Assembly (NCBI RefSeq): GCF_018613575.1
Contig: NZ_JAGGPX010000007.1
Location: 95,058-159,057 of the forward strand
From: Planococcus sp. ISL-110
GTDB taxonomy: Bacteria; Bacillota; Bacilli; Bacillales_A; Planococcaceae
Direction: 5' to 3'
DNA length: 64,000 bases
The notes beneath the pieces are model-generated. The model ran no database searches, was not told the DNA's origin, and saw only the letters and a program-made list of their open reading frames with translations. Both the position numbers and the translations under genes were made by a program. Below, piece after piece: positions 56,951 to 64,000 of the stretch (positions within the stretch are counted from its first letter, which is position 1; the number at the start of each line of letters is the position of its first letter).

Positions 56951-56990
56951 GAAAAAACCTTCCCCGATCTAATTCGGTGGAAGGTTTTTT
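56951..56990. terminator. bidirectional terminator between the CPBP gene and tatC
   Basis: AAAAAACCTTCC and CCGA pair with TCGG and GGAAGGTTTTTT; U-tracts are available in both directions. Confidence 0.88.
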
Positions 56991-56992
56991 CG

Positions 56993-57757
56993 TTATTCTA
57001 TCGGTTGTTGCTGCTCTTCGATAATCTGCTGCTGTTCGGCTTTAAGAAACTTGCGGTAGCCGATTTTGGCAATGATGACACTAAACTCATACAGCACGAT
57101 CAACGGCAAGGTCACAATCATATGCGAGATGATGTCCGGTGGCGTAATAAACGCTGCGATGATCACCAAGCCGAGATAGGAATACTTGCGGTATTTCGTC
57201 ATCAGCATCGGCGTGATGATGCCAAGCCTGGTCAGGAAGAGCATCAGTACCGGCAGCTGGAAAATCAAGCCGAACGGCAATGTAATCTGGAACAGAAACT
57301 GGAAATACTCATTGATGCCGATAGTTTCCTGAATATCCATATTGTCCGAGATATTCAACATAAATCCGATTACGTAAGGAAACAGGATTAAATATGCAAA
57401 CGCGATGCCCGCAAAAAACAACAGCAGGGAAAACGGAATATAGCTGAGTGTCGCTCTCCGCTCCTTGTCGAGAAGGCCCGGGCTGATAAACGCCCAGAAC
57501 TGATACATGATCAACGGAGACGTGAAGATCAGCGCTAAAATCATGGTCACCTGCATGAAAATTTTGAGCGGGTCTGTAATTTTAAATGCGTTTAAGGTAA
57601 GATCTCTCGCTTCTTCTGTGTACTGCAGGTATTGAATCAACGGCTGGGCAAGAAAAAAGCTGACAATAACGGCTAATATAAAGAAAACGACTACAATGGT
57701 CAGCCGTTTTCTCAATTCACCTATATGTTCAACTAAAGTCATATCTTTTTCTGTCAT
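56993..57757 (-). CDS. tatC: Sec-independent protein translocase TatC
   Basis: The polytopic receptor for twin-arginine signal peptides. The 254-residue protein has six membrane segments and the family motifs LVEHIGELRKRL at the N-terminus, MYQFWAFISPGLLDKERR and FQLPVLMLFLTRLGI. It pairs with the tatA gene 12 bases upstream, as tatAy-tatCy do in B. subtilis. ATG at 57757 has AGGAT nine bases before; a second ATG five codons later is possible. Confidence 0.97.
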   Translation of the reverse strand: MTEKDMTLVEHIGELRKRLTIVVVFFILAVIVSFFLAQPLIQYLQYTEEARDLTLNAFKITDPLKIFMQVTMILALIFTSPLIMYQFWAFISPGLLDKERRATLSYIPFSLLLFFAGIAFAYLILFPYVIGFMLNISDNMDIQETIGINEYFQFLFQITLPFGLIFQLPVLMLFLTRLGIITPMLMTKYRKYSYLGLVIIAAFITPPDIISHMIVTLPLIVLYEFSVIIAKIGYRKFLKAEQQQIIEEQQQPIE

Positions 57758-57769
57758 CAGACAAACATC

Positions 57770-57964
57770 CTATCGTATTTCCTTTTGCTCATCTTTCTTT
57801 TTCAAATCTACTTTATCGTCATCGTCGTCCACAAGTCCTTTTGTAGCGTTTTTAAACTCACGCAAAGACGAACCGAACGCTTTTCCAAGTTCCGGCAACT
57901 TTTTAGGACCGAAAACGAGTAAGGCAACAACACCGATAATAATGATACTCATTGGACCTGGCAT
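57770..57964 (-). CDS. tatA: twin-arginine translocase TatA
   Basis: The 64-residue protein has one membrane helix (SIIIIGVVALLVFGPKKLPE) with the FGPKKLPE hinge and an amphipathic helix LGKAFGSSLREFKNAT, then a charged tail. It forms the translocation pore with TatC. The ATG at 57964 is eight bases after AGGAGG; the GTG at 57973 is inside that site. It corresponds to tatAy. Confidence 0.95.
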   Translation of the reverse strand: MPGPMSIIIIGVVALLVFGPKKLPELGKAFGSSLREFKNATKGLVDDDDDKVDLKKKDEQKEIR

Positions 57965-58054
57965 ACGTGGCACCTCCTGTATTATGGCTCCATTTTACAT
58001 CATTCAGAGCGTTTTGGCTATTTGGAAAGGACTTGCAAATGTGAAGTTTTTAAG

Positions 58055-58687
58055 TCATTGCTGCTTGATCTGGTAAATCAATGTCTGCAATTCAACCGAC
58101 AGATCGATGGTCTGGACACGGATATGGTCGGGCACCGAAATGCGTACCGGCGTAAAATTTAAAATCCCTTTGATATCGGTCTTCGCCAAGCGGTCTGTCA
58201 CTTCCTGTGCCGATCGTGACGGCACCGTCAAAATGACCAGTTCCACCCCATACTCTTTGATCTTTTCTTCAATTTTGTCGGGATGATAGGTATCGATTTC
58301 GCTGATCTTCTCGCCTTCCAACGGACTGTTCGAATCGAACGCCACAATAATTTTCGTATTGTGGTTGCGGTGGAAATTATACTTTAGAAATGCACTGCCG
58401 AGTCCCCCAACGCCGATCAATGCTACATTTGTAGCTTCGTCCTGATCCAATGTCTTGCGGAAAAACAGCAGCAGCTCCTGAACGTCATAGCCATAGCCTT
58501 TTTTGCCGAGCGCACCAAGATGTGAAAAATCACGGCGGATGGTGGCAGAATCAATTTTCATCGCTTCGCTCAATTCCTGCGAGGAAATCCGTTTTTGTCC
58601 GGCGTTCGCAAAGTTTTGAAGGAAACGGTAATACAGCGGCAGCCTTTTGGTCGTGGCTTGCGGGATTTTAGATGTCTCGTGTAACAT
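58055..58687 (-). CDS. rex: redox-sensing transcriptional repressor Rex
   Basis: Rex senses the NADH/NAD+ ratio and represses fermentation and respiration genes. The 210-residue protein has an N-terminal winged helix ([40 protein letters not shown]) and a Rossmann domain with [13 protein letters not shown], then [20 protein letters not shown] and [13 protein letters not shown]. The frame opens at 58699, but that ATG directly touches AGGAGG; the ATG at 58687 gives the family N-terminus. Neighbours match B. subtilis ydiH. No Rex box is obvious in the adjacent intergenic region. Confidence 0.96.
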   Translation of the reverse strand: MLHETSKIPQATTKRLPLYYRFLQNFANAGQKRISSQELSEAMKIDSATIRRDFSHLGALGKKGYGYDVQELLLFFRKTLDQDEATNVALIGVGGLGSAFLKYNFHRNHNTKIIVAFDSNSPLEGEKISEIDTYHPDKIEEKIKEYGVELVILTVPSRSAQEVTDRLAKTDIKGILNFTPVRISVPDHIRVQTIDLSVELQTLIYQIKQQ

Positions 58688-58819
58688 ACGCTTTCGCATC
58701 CTCCTGAGGTGTTGTCAAATCGCTTTCATCTTACATTAGGAGACTTGATATGTAAAGGCTTGTGCAATTGCGAACAACCGCCCCATCAGCTACACTTAAA
58801 GAGAATAGAGGTGACCTAC

Positions 58820-60754
58820 ATGATTGTATTGCAAGTAAACCAAGTCTATAAATCATTTGGCGCGGAAGAAATCCTTTCAGGCGTTAAATTGGAAGTTCAG
58901 CACCGTGACCGTGTGGCATTGGTAGGCCGCAACGGCGCGGGGAAATCCACTTTACTGAAAATCATAGCCGGTGAAATATCCTACGACAGCGGCGACATCA
59001 GTATGCCGAAGGATTTGACGATCGGCTATCTGGAACAGCAGACCAATTTGGAATCGGACGCTACTGTCTGGGATGAAATGATGACGATTTTTCATCATTT
59101 CCGAGAACAGGAAGCGAAACTTCACCGCCTGGAAGCGCAGATGGCCGAACCTGATATATACAATAATCCCGCAGAAAATGACAAGGTCATGAAGGAATAC
59201 GACCTGCTGCAGAACGATTTCAAAGATGCGGGCGGCTATCAATACGAATCGGATACACGAGCCATCCTGAACGGTATGAAATTCTATCCTGAAGACTTCG
59301 ACAAAAAAGTGGTGTCGTTATCGGGCGGCCAGAAAACGCGCTTGATGCTGGCAAAGCATCTCCTCAGCAAGCCCCAGCTGCTGATTCTCGATGAGCCCAC
59401 CAACCACTTGGACATCGAGACACTCAGCTGGCTGGAAAACTACCTGAAGAACTACCCGGGTGCTTTGCTGATTGTTTCCCATGACCGCTATTTCCTCGAT
59501 CAGGTCGTGACGCTGGTCTACGAAGTTTCCCGCCATCGCGTCAAAAAGTATAACGGCAACTACAGCCGCTACCTGGATGAAAAAGCCAAGCAATACGAAT
59601 TGGACCAAAAGCATTTCGAAAAACAGCAGGGCGAGAAAGCCAAGCTGGAGGATTACGTCCAGCGCAACTTAGCACGAGCTTCAACGACCAAGATGGCTCA
59701 AAGCCGCAGGAAGACCCTGCAGAAAACCGATTGGATGGAAGCCCCTGACAGCAATGAAAAATCTGCCCGCTTCGGCTTCGCCATCGATAAGCAAAGCGGC
59801 AATGATGTCTTGAACGTCGAGTCGCTGACAATCGGCTATGCCGACAAACCAGTTTCCGAGAATATTTCACTGAAGCTGTACCGCCAGGAAAGCCTGGCAC
59901 TGGTCGGTCCGAACGGCGTCGGCAAATCGACTTTACTGAAAACCATCATGAAAGAAATAGAACCGCTCGAAGGTGACATCCATTATGGCACCGGCATTCA
60001 GTTTGGCTACTACGACCAGGAACAGGCCAATTTAAAAGGCAATAAGCTGGTGCTGAATGAATTATGGGATGATTACCCTCTCATTAACGAAAAAGACATA
60101 CGCGGCATCCTGGGGCGTTTCCTGTTTACCGGCGATGATGTGCTGAAACCTGTCTCTACATTATCAGGCGGCGAGAAGGCACGTGTTGCCCTGGCGAAGC
60201 TGATGATGCAAAAAGCCAACGTCCTGCTGCTCGATGAGCCCACCAACCATTTGGACCTCGACAGCAAGGAAGTGCTGGAGAATGCTTTATTGGATTACCC
60301 GGGCACCTTGCTTTTTGTCTCGCATGACCGCTATTTCATGAACCGGATTGCTACAAAAGTTATCGAACTCACTCAGGATGGAGCAACTGAATACTTGGGT
60401 GACTATGATTATTACGTAGAGAAAAAGCTGGAAATTGCTGAACTGAAGGCTCTTGATGAGGCCGGTTCGGTTACCGAAGTGAAAACAGTGGCTGCCGCTT
60501 CTACTTCGCAGATTGATAAAGAAGCGAAAAAGCTGGAACGCCAGCTGGTCCGCCAATCAGAAGAAGTCGAACAGGCTATGGAAAAACTGGACCTGCAGAT
60601 TACCGAAATCGAAGAGCAATTATGCGAGCCGGAAATCTTCCAGGATCATGAGCGGGTCCTGCCGCTTCAAAATCAATTGGAAAAACTGAAAGCCGACCAC
60701 GAAGGAACGATGACCCAATGGCTTGAACTTCAGGAAAAAATTGAAAATATTTAA
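58820..60754 (+). CDS. ABC-F family ATPase (YdiF-like)
   Basis: The 644-residue soluble protein has two ABC domains in tandem. Domain 1: Walker A GRNGAGKST, signature LSGGQKTRLMLAKHLL, Walker B LLILDEPTNHLD. Domain 2: GPNGVGKST, LSGGEKARVALAKLM, VLLLDEPTNHLD. A charged linker with KAKQYELDQKHFEKQQGEKA and a C-terminal coiled coil follow. There is no membrane part. ABC-F proteins act on the ribosome, resolving stalls or giving antibiotic protection; this YdiF-type member is usually housekeeping. The ATG at 58820 has AGAGGTGA upstream. Divergent from rex, as in B. subtilis, but moaC (ydiG) is absent between them. Confidence 0.92.
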   Translation: MIVLQVNQVYKSFGAEEILSGVKLEVQHRDRVALVGRNGAGKSTLLKIIAGEISYDSGDISMPKDLTIGYLEQQTNLESDATVWDEMMTIFHHFREQEAKLHRLEAQMAEPDIYNNPAENDKVMKEYDLLQNDFKDAGGYQYESDTRAILNGMKFYPEDFDKKVVSLSGGQKTRLMLAKHLLSKPQLLILDEPTNHLDIETLSWLENYLKNYPGALLIVSHDRYFLDQVVTLVYEVSRHRVKKYNGNYSRYLDEKAKQYELDQKHFEKQQGEKAKLEDYVQRNLARASTTKMAQSRRKTLQKTDWMEAPDSNEKSARFGFAIDKQSGNDVLNVESLTIGYADKPVSENISLKLYRQESLALVGPNGVGKSTLLKTIMKEIEPLEGDIHYGTGIQFGYYDQEQANLKGNKLVLNELWDDYPLINEKDIRGILGRFLFTGDDVLKPVSTLSGGEKARVALAKLMMQKANVLLLDEPTNHLDLDSKEVLENALLDYPGTLLFVSHDRYFMNRIATKVIELTQDGATEYLGDYDYYVEKKLEIAELKALDEAGSVTEVKTVAAASTSQIDKEAKKLERQLVRQSEEVEQAMEKLDLQITEIEEQLCEPEIFQDHERVLPLQNQLEKLKADHEGTMTQWLELQEKIENI

Positions 60755-60757
60755 TTT

Positions 60758-60788
60758 GAACCGGCTCCTTTATAGCCGGTTTTTCTAT
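60758..60788 (+). terminator. terminator of the ABC-F gene
   Basis: ACCGGCT (60760-60766) and AGCCGGT (60774-60780) are followed by TTTTTCT. Confidence 0.85.
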
Positions 60789-60824
60789 TGCTATATATAG
60801 GTCAATAGGAATTCATGAAATATT

Positions 60825-61095
60825 TATTTCCACAGATTTCTCCACAATCCTTCGCTTGTCTAATCAACTGTCAACAGACTTTTACACATTATCCACAAGC
60901 AGAAGAAATGTTATCCACATAGTTTTCCACTTCTAATCATACAATATGTAGAATAGTCCCCTTTTACCCCCTAGTTGTAAACAGTTTATTAACAAATTGT
61001 GCATAAGTACAAATGTTCTCTCTTGACAGAACAATTATGCTCTATCCTATTAAAGTCTGAATTTTATGTAAAAAAAAGCAAGTAATTTTACACAT
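60825..61095. other. DnaA-box cluster between the ABC-F gene and tsaD
   Basis: Perfect TTATCCACA boxes lie at 60889-60897 and 60911-60919, and TTATGCACA on the minus strand at 60998-61006. Near matches include TTTCCACAG around 60828, TTCTCCACA around 60838, TTTTACACA before 60889 and again at 61087-61095. No gene lies in this 378-base region between two converging genes. B. subtilis, as I recall, has an extra-origin DnaA-box cluster near its tsaD (gcp), so this one is probably conserved. No dnaA gene is in the window, so it is not oriC. Confidence 0.65.
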
Positions 61096-61127
61096 TTCAG
61101 AAAGCCTGAAATGATGAAATTACTTGC
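61071..61127 (-). terminator. terminator of the tsaE-tsaB-rimI-tsaD operon
   Basis: A long stem (AAGTAATTT and CATTTCAG with their complements, 61078-61127) is followed on the minus strand by GCTTTTTTTAC. It starts six bases after the tsaD stop. Confidence 0.85.
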
Positions 61128-61132
61128 TTCTA

Positions 61133-62152
61133 TTAAATCCATGATGTTAAAGGCATACCTGGACGGCCATTCATTGCCATGTTGCCGTAAAGTCCTTTTT
61201 CATACATAACAGTTCCCGCTGCAGCAATCATTGCCGCATTATCAGTACACAAAGGCAGGGATGGAATATGAAATGGAATCCCTTTTTGCTTGAATGCTGC
61301 ATCCAATGAGTTCCGCAATCCTTTATTCGCGGCAACTCCGCCTGCAGCAATCACTTGCCGAGCTTTGTACTCTTCAGCTGCACGCATCGTTTTTCCAGTC
61401 ACTACTTCCACTACACTGTTCTGGAACCCGGCAGCCACCCGTTCAGGCACTACTTGTTCACCACGTTGTGCTGCATTGTGCATATAGTTCAATACAGAGG
61501 ATTTCAAACCACTAAAGCTGAAGTCATAAGATCCTTCTTCCAGCCAAATACGCGGAAACATTACAGCCTCGTCACTGGTATGTGCCAACCGGTCGATATG
61601 GGGACCACCTGGATACGGCAGGTTCAGCGTGCGGGCGACTTTATCGTAGGCTTCTCCCGCCGCATCGTCACGCGTTTCGCCAATTACAGTGAAATCTCCG
61701 TGTTCTTTCATGTAAATCAGTTCGGTATGGCCGCCTGAAATAACCAAAGCAAGAAGAGGAAACTCCATTTCCTGCTCCAACCGATTTGCATAAATATGGC
61801 CAGCTATATGATGAACCCCTACTAGAGGCAATTGATGTGCAAAGGCAAAAGCCTTTGCCGCATTGACGCCAATCAGCAAAGCTCCAACCAGTCCCGGGCC
61901 TTCAGTTACCGCCACTGCATCTAATTGATCCGGTTCCATTCCGGCCAGCTGCATAGCCTCTTCAATGACCAATGTGATTTGTTCCACGTGATGTCTTGAA
62001 GCGATCTCCGGCACTACGCCACCAAAACGTTTATGGCTCTCAATTTGAGAAGCCACGATATTGGAGATGATTTCCGTTCCATTTTTGACAATGGAAGCCG
62101 CCGTTTCATCACAGCTTGTTTCAATTCCCAAAACATAAATGTCTTTACTCAT
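61133..62152 (-). CDS. tsaD: tRNA N6-adenosine threonylcarbamoyltransferase TsaD
   Basis: TsaD transfers the threonylcarbamoyl group to A37 of ANN-decoding tRNAs with TsaB and TsaE. The 339-residue protein shows the ASKHA/Kae1 motifs: [17 protein letters not shown], the metal histidines in [25 protein letters not shown], and [16 protein letters not shown] at 62152 overlaps the end of rimI by 8 bases. It is last in the four-gene operon that matches ydiB-ydiE of B. subtilis. Confidence 0.97.
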   Translation of the reverse strand: MSKDIYVLGIETSCDETAASIVKNGTEIISNIVASQIESHKRFGGVVPEIASRHHVEQITLVIEEAMQLAGMEPDQLDAVAVTEGPGLVGALLIGVNAAKAFAFAHQLPLVGVHHIAGHIYANRLEQEMEFPLLALVISGGHTELIYMKEHGDFTVIGETRDDAAGEAYDKVARTLNLPYPGGPHIDRLAHTSDEAVMFPRIWLEEGSYDFSFSGLKSSVLNYMHNAAQRGEQVVPERVAAGFQNSVVEVVTGKTMRAAEEYKARQVIAAGGVAANKGLRNSLDAAFKQKGIPFHIPSLPLCTDNAAMIAAAGTVMYEKGLYGNMAMNGRPGMPLTSWI

Positions 62153-62600
62153 CAAAATTCACCCACATCACTATGGCATCTTCGTAATTGTCCGTATAAT
62201 ACCGCTTACGGATGCCACCATTTTTAAAGCCTAACTTCCGGTAAAGATTTTGCGCTACTATATTGCTGACGCGGGCTTCTAATGTCATCAGAACAGCACC
62301 ATGCTCTTTCGCTGCATCAATCGCTGCCTGCATCAGGCCTTCCCCAAGTTTTTTGCCGCGCTGATCGGGGTGGATGGCGATATTCGTGACATGTGCCTCA
62401 TCTATCACGAGCCACATTCCGCAGTATCCCACGATGCCTTCATCCATTTCGGCAATCACGTAATACGCATGCTCATTGCTGATCATTTCATAGTAAAAAG
62501 CATCTTTGGTCCATGGCAAAGTAAATGACAATCTTTCTATTTCATAGACCTCTTCAATGTCCGCAATCGTCATTTTTCTGTATCTTACTGCTTCATTCAT
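62145..62600 (-). CDS. rimI: ribosomal protein S18-alanine N-acetyltransferase RimI
   Basis: A GNAT acetyltransferase. The 151 residues contain [20 protein letters not shown], the acetyl-CoA loop [20 protein letters not shown], and [20 protein letters not shown] with [20 protein letters not shown]. It acetylates the N-terminus of S18 in E. coli; the Bacillus counterpart is YdiD. The start overlaps the tsaB stop by ATGA, and its end overlaps tsaD, so all are coupled. Confidence 0.92.
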   Translation of the reverse strand: MNEAVRYRKMTIADIEEVYEIERLSFTLPWTKDAFYYEMISNEHAYYVIAEMDEGIVGYCGMWLVIDEAHVTNIAIHPDQRGKKLGEGLMQAAIDAAKEHGAVLMTLEARVSNIVAQNLYRKLGFKNGGIRKRYYTDNYEDAIVMWVNFDE

Positions 62601-63292
62601 AGGATTTGGCCTTCTTGGGCCTTGTTGTAATTGGCTTCCGCTTCCGTAATCCGGCGGTATTCAGGCACGGCGTGGTGAACATCGCTTTCCTCTGACTGCT
62701 GTGCCAGCAAAATCAAATTCGATGCACGTGGCAGCCGGTTCTGGATGCTACTGAAATGAGCTGCTCTACCCAACACTTCAACAATCAGTGCTTCGTGCAA
62801 TGCGGCGTCAATCCCAGTAAACAGCACAGGGCGGCCAAGTTCTTTCGCCTTCAACAGAAATTCCTTCACGTCACTATGCTGATCGGCAAGTACCGACTTC
62901 AAACCGGTCCCCTCATACAGACCGATAAAGGCCGTTCCACGGCGAGCATCCATAATGGGACAAACGAGCCCATCAAACCCCTGTCCATTCGCAGCGAGCA
63001 CTTTTAAACTGGAAACTGAATGAAGTGGAATTTTCAGCGACCAAGCCAAGGTTTTCGCAATGGTCAAACCGATGCGTACGCCCGTATAAGATCCAGGACC
63101 TTCCGCTACTGCAATATGAGTCAGATCGGCAGGCAGCACTTTGGCTTTTTTCATCATTTCCTCTATCGCCGGCATTGCCGTCAACGAGTGATTGATTTTT
63201 AAATTGGCTGTTTCTTCTATTAAGACCACACCGTCCTCAATCAACGCAAGCGCCAATGGAGAATTCGAGGTATCGATTCCGAGATAGATCAT
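62597..63292 (-). CDS. tsaB: TsaB, threonylcarbamoyladenosine synthesis complex protein
   Basis: The 231-residue protein has the ASKHA fold start MIYLGIDTSNSPLALALIED, then ITHIAVAEGPGSYTGVRIGL and CPIMDARRGTAFIGLYE. It lacks the metal histidines of TsaD, as expected for the partner. The ATG at 63292 overlaps the tsaE stop (ATGA) and has GGGAG eight bases before it; the frame to 63310 has no site of its own. Confidence 0.95.
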   Translation of the reverse strand: MIYLGIDTSNSPLALALIEDGVVLIEETANLKINHSLTAMPAIEEMMKKAKVLPADLTHIAVAEGPGSYTGVRIGLTIAKTLAWSLKIPLHSVSSLKVLAANGQGFDGLVCPIMDARRGTAFIGLYEGTGLKSVLADQHSDVKEFLLKAKELGRPVLFTGIDAALHEALIVEVLGRAAHFSSIQNRLPRASNLILLAQQSEESDVHHAVPEYRRITEAEANYNKAQEGQIL

Positions 63293-63741
63293 AGGTTTAG
63301 CTCCCTGCAAAGATTTTCATAGCGTCTGCCAATCGGATGAAGAGCAATCTTGCGCCCTTGTTCAGACTGTCGGTTAATTTTGATTTCCAGGCGTTCTTCT
63401 GGCAGGTACTCTTCTATAAATGTGGCCCATTCGATCACAGAAACGGCTTCGCTGCTGAAAAATTCATCAAATCCGATATCTTCGTCACTGTTCTCAAGAC
63501 GGTAGACATCAAAATGATTCAAATCCAGGCGTCCCGAATATTGCTTTAAGATTGTAAAGGTAGGGCTGTTTACCATTCGTTGAACCCCAAGGCCTTTGGC
63601 TAAGCCTTTCGTGAAGGTTGTTTTCCCGGCACCCAAGTCGCCTTCAAGCGTCAGCAGATCCCTTGGCTTCAATAATTGGGCCAGAGTGGCCGCAAAAGCT
63701 TCCGTTTCCTCGGGCGAATTCAGCATAATTGTATACATCAT
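63289..63741 (-). CDS. tsaE: TsaE, ATPase of threonylcarbamoyladenosine synthesis
   Basis: The 150-residue P-loop protein has Walker A GDLGAGKTTFTKGLAKGLG, then NSPTFTILKQYSG, LNHFDVYRLEN and SVIEWATFIEEYLPEERLEI. ATP hydrolysis by TsaE cycles the TsaB-TsaD complex. ATG at 63741 follows GAGGTGA with eight bases. It is first in the operon. Confidence 0.95.
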   Translation of the reverse strand: MMYTIMLNSPEETEAFAATLAQLLKPRDLLTLEGDLGAGKTTFTKGLAKGLGVQRMVNSPTFTILKQYSGRLDLNHFDVYRLENSDEDIGFDEFFSSEAVSVIEWATFIEEYLPEERLEIKINRQSEQGRKIALHPIGRRYENLCRELNL

Positions 63742-63847
63742 TTCTCATGTCACCTCGATTGATTCTTTACATAGTTTAGCGAAATTGCTGCAGTAAATCA
63801 AAGTATATCTTTTTCCGGTAGCAGGTCTTTTCATACTTTAATGAAGA

Positions 63848-63883
63848 ACAAAAAAATGAACACAGCAAGGTCGCTGTGTTCAT
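63848..63883 (-). terminator. terminator after tRNA-Asp (end of the rRNA operon)
   Basis: A perfect 11-bp stem, ATGAACACAGC and its complement with a six-base loop, is followed on the minus strand by TTTTTTTGTTC. Confidence 0.9.
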
Positions 63884-63894
63884 CATCAAAATTA

Positions 63895-63967
63895 CGGTCC
63901 CGACCGGGATCGAACCGGCGATCTCCTGCGTGACAGGCAGGCATGTTAACCGCTACACCACGGGACC
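63895..63967 (-). tRNA. tRNA-Asp (anticodon GTC)
   Basis: On the minus strand the cloverleaf is complete: acceptor GGTCCCG/CGGGACC, D arm with GTGTAGCGGTTAACATGCC, anticodon stem CCTGC/GCAGG around CTGTCAC giving GTC, and T arm GCCGGTTCGATCCCGGT with GTTCGATCC. No CCA is encoded. It follows a 5S rRNA end and precedes a terminator. Confidence 0.97.
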
Positions 63968-63976
63968 AAAAAAAAC

Positions 63977-64000
63977 AGACCAGCGACGTCTTACTCTCAC
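63977..64000 (-). rRNA. rrf: 5S ribosomal RNA, 3' end only (runs off right edge)
   Basis: The minus strand at the window edge reads GTGAGAGTAAGACGTCGCTG, closely like the 3' end of Bacillales 5S rRNA (GTGAGAGTAGGACGCCGCC). Only about 24 bases are present; the rest, and presumably 23S and 16S, lie outside. Confidence 0.7.

Noticed and set aside
60755..61132. Chromosomal origin oriC
   Set aside because: DnaA boxes are present, but dnaA, dnaN, rpmH or gidA are not nearby and both flanking genes converge on the region.

Overview
The window looks like a chromosome segment of a low-to-mid GC Gram-positive bacterium of the Bacillales, most likely Planococcaceae (Planococcus/Planomicrobium type). 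The evidence is the strong AGGAGG-type ribosome binding sites, many TTG starts, two S-box (SAM-I) riboswitches over sulfate assimilation genes, a CIRCE-controlled groES-groEL, GbsR-type choline regulation, and the tsaE-tsaB-rimI-tsaD / ABC-F / rex / tatA-tatC / CPBP protease / groES-groEL order known from the ydi region of Bacillus subtilis. The genus is an inference; no 16S sequence is present.

Layout. 1-449: start of an MFS transporter running off the left edge. 634-15206: sulfur assimilation. One minus-strand unit behind a SAM riboswitch (9305-9495) carries cysH, sumT, sirB, a HEM4 uroporphyrinogen-III synthase, cysJ and cysI, with thrC behind a terminator. A second unit behind another SAM riboswitch (14100-14265) carries sat, an SLC13 permease with RCK_C domains, cysC and cysQ. 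sirC lies divergently beside it. Together they take up sulfate, activate it to APS/PAPS, reduce it to sulfide, make the siroheme for sulfite reductase and remove PAP. 15257-19080: small regulators (DUF1456, CarD, MarR) and a broken family 1 glycosidase. 19201-31443: osmoadaptation (betA, betB, gbsR, a lone glycine-betaine binding lipoprotein, aqpZ, a BCCT carrier) with dus, a GAF-GGDEF protein and degV. 31444-35924: scattered genes, a decayed efflux pump and other remnants. 35925-38369: an intact IS66-family element with a perfect 8-bp target duplication.

38428-53882 is a 15.4-kb integrated island at the 3' end of groEL, bounded by an 18-bp direct repeat. From the right it has a tyrosine integrase and Xre-type repressor, a divergent promoter/operator region, Cro- and excisionase-like genes, a primase-helicase fusion followed by a 13-copy ATTGC iteron array (likely origin), several unknown small genes, a tail cassette (tail chaperone, Com-like zinc protein, frameshifted tape measure) and, next to the left att site, a three-gene operon. 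That operon is a PARP-like ADP-ribosyltransferase, a small middle protein and a SecB-like chaperone, i.e. a toxin-antitoxin-chaperone (CmdTAC-like) anti-phage module. No terminase, portal, capsid, integration-unrelated lysis gene or baseplate gene is seen, so the island resembles a phage satellite (PICI-like) or a strongly reduced prophage carrying a defence system.

53865-64000: groEL, groES, CPBP protease, tatC, tatA, rex, ABC-F ATPase, a DnaA-box cluster, tsaD-rimI-tsaB-tsaE, then tRNA-Asp and the last bases of a 5S rRNA at the right edge, which is the distal end of an rRNA operon.

A dispersed intergenic repeat family, partly bounded by terminal inverted repeats, occurs at least five times. 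All functional calls are by reading motifs; no database search was run.
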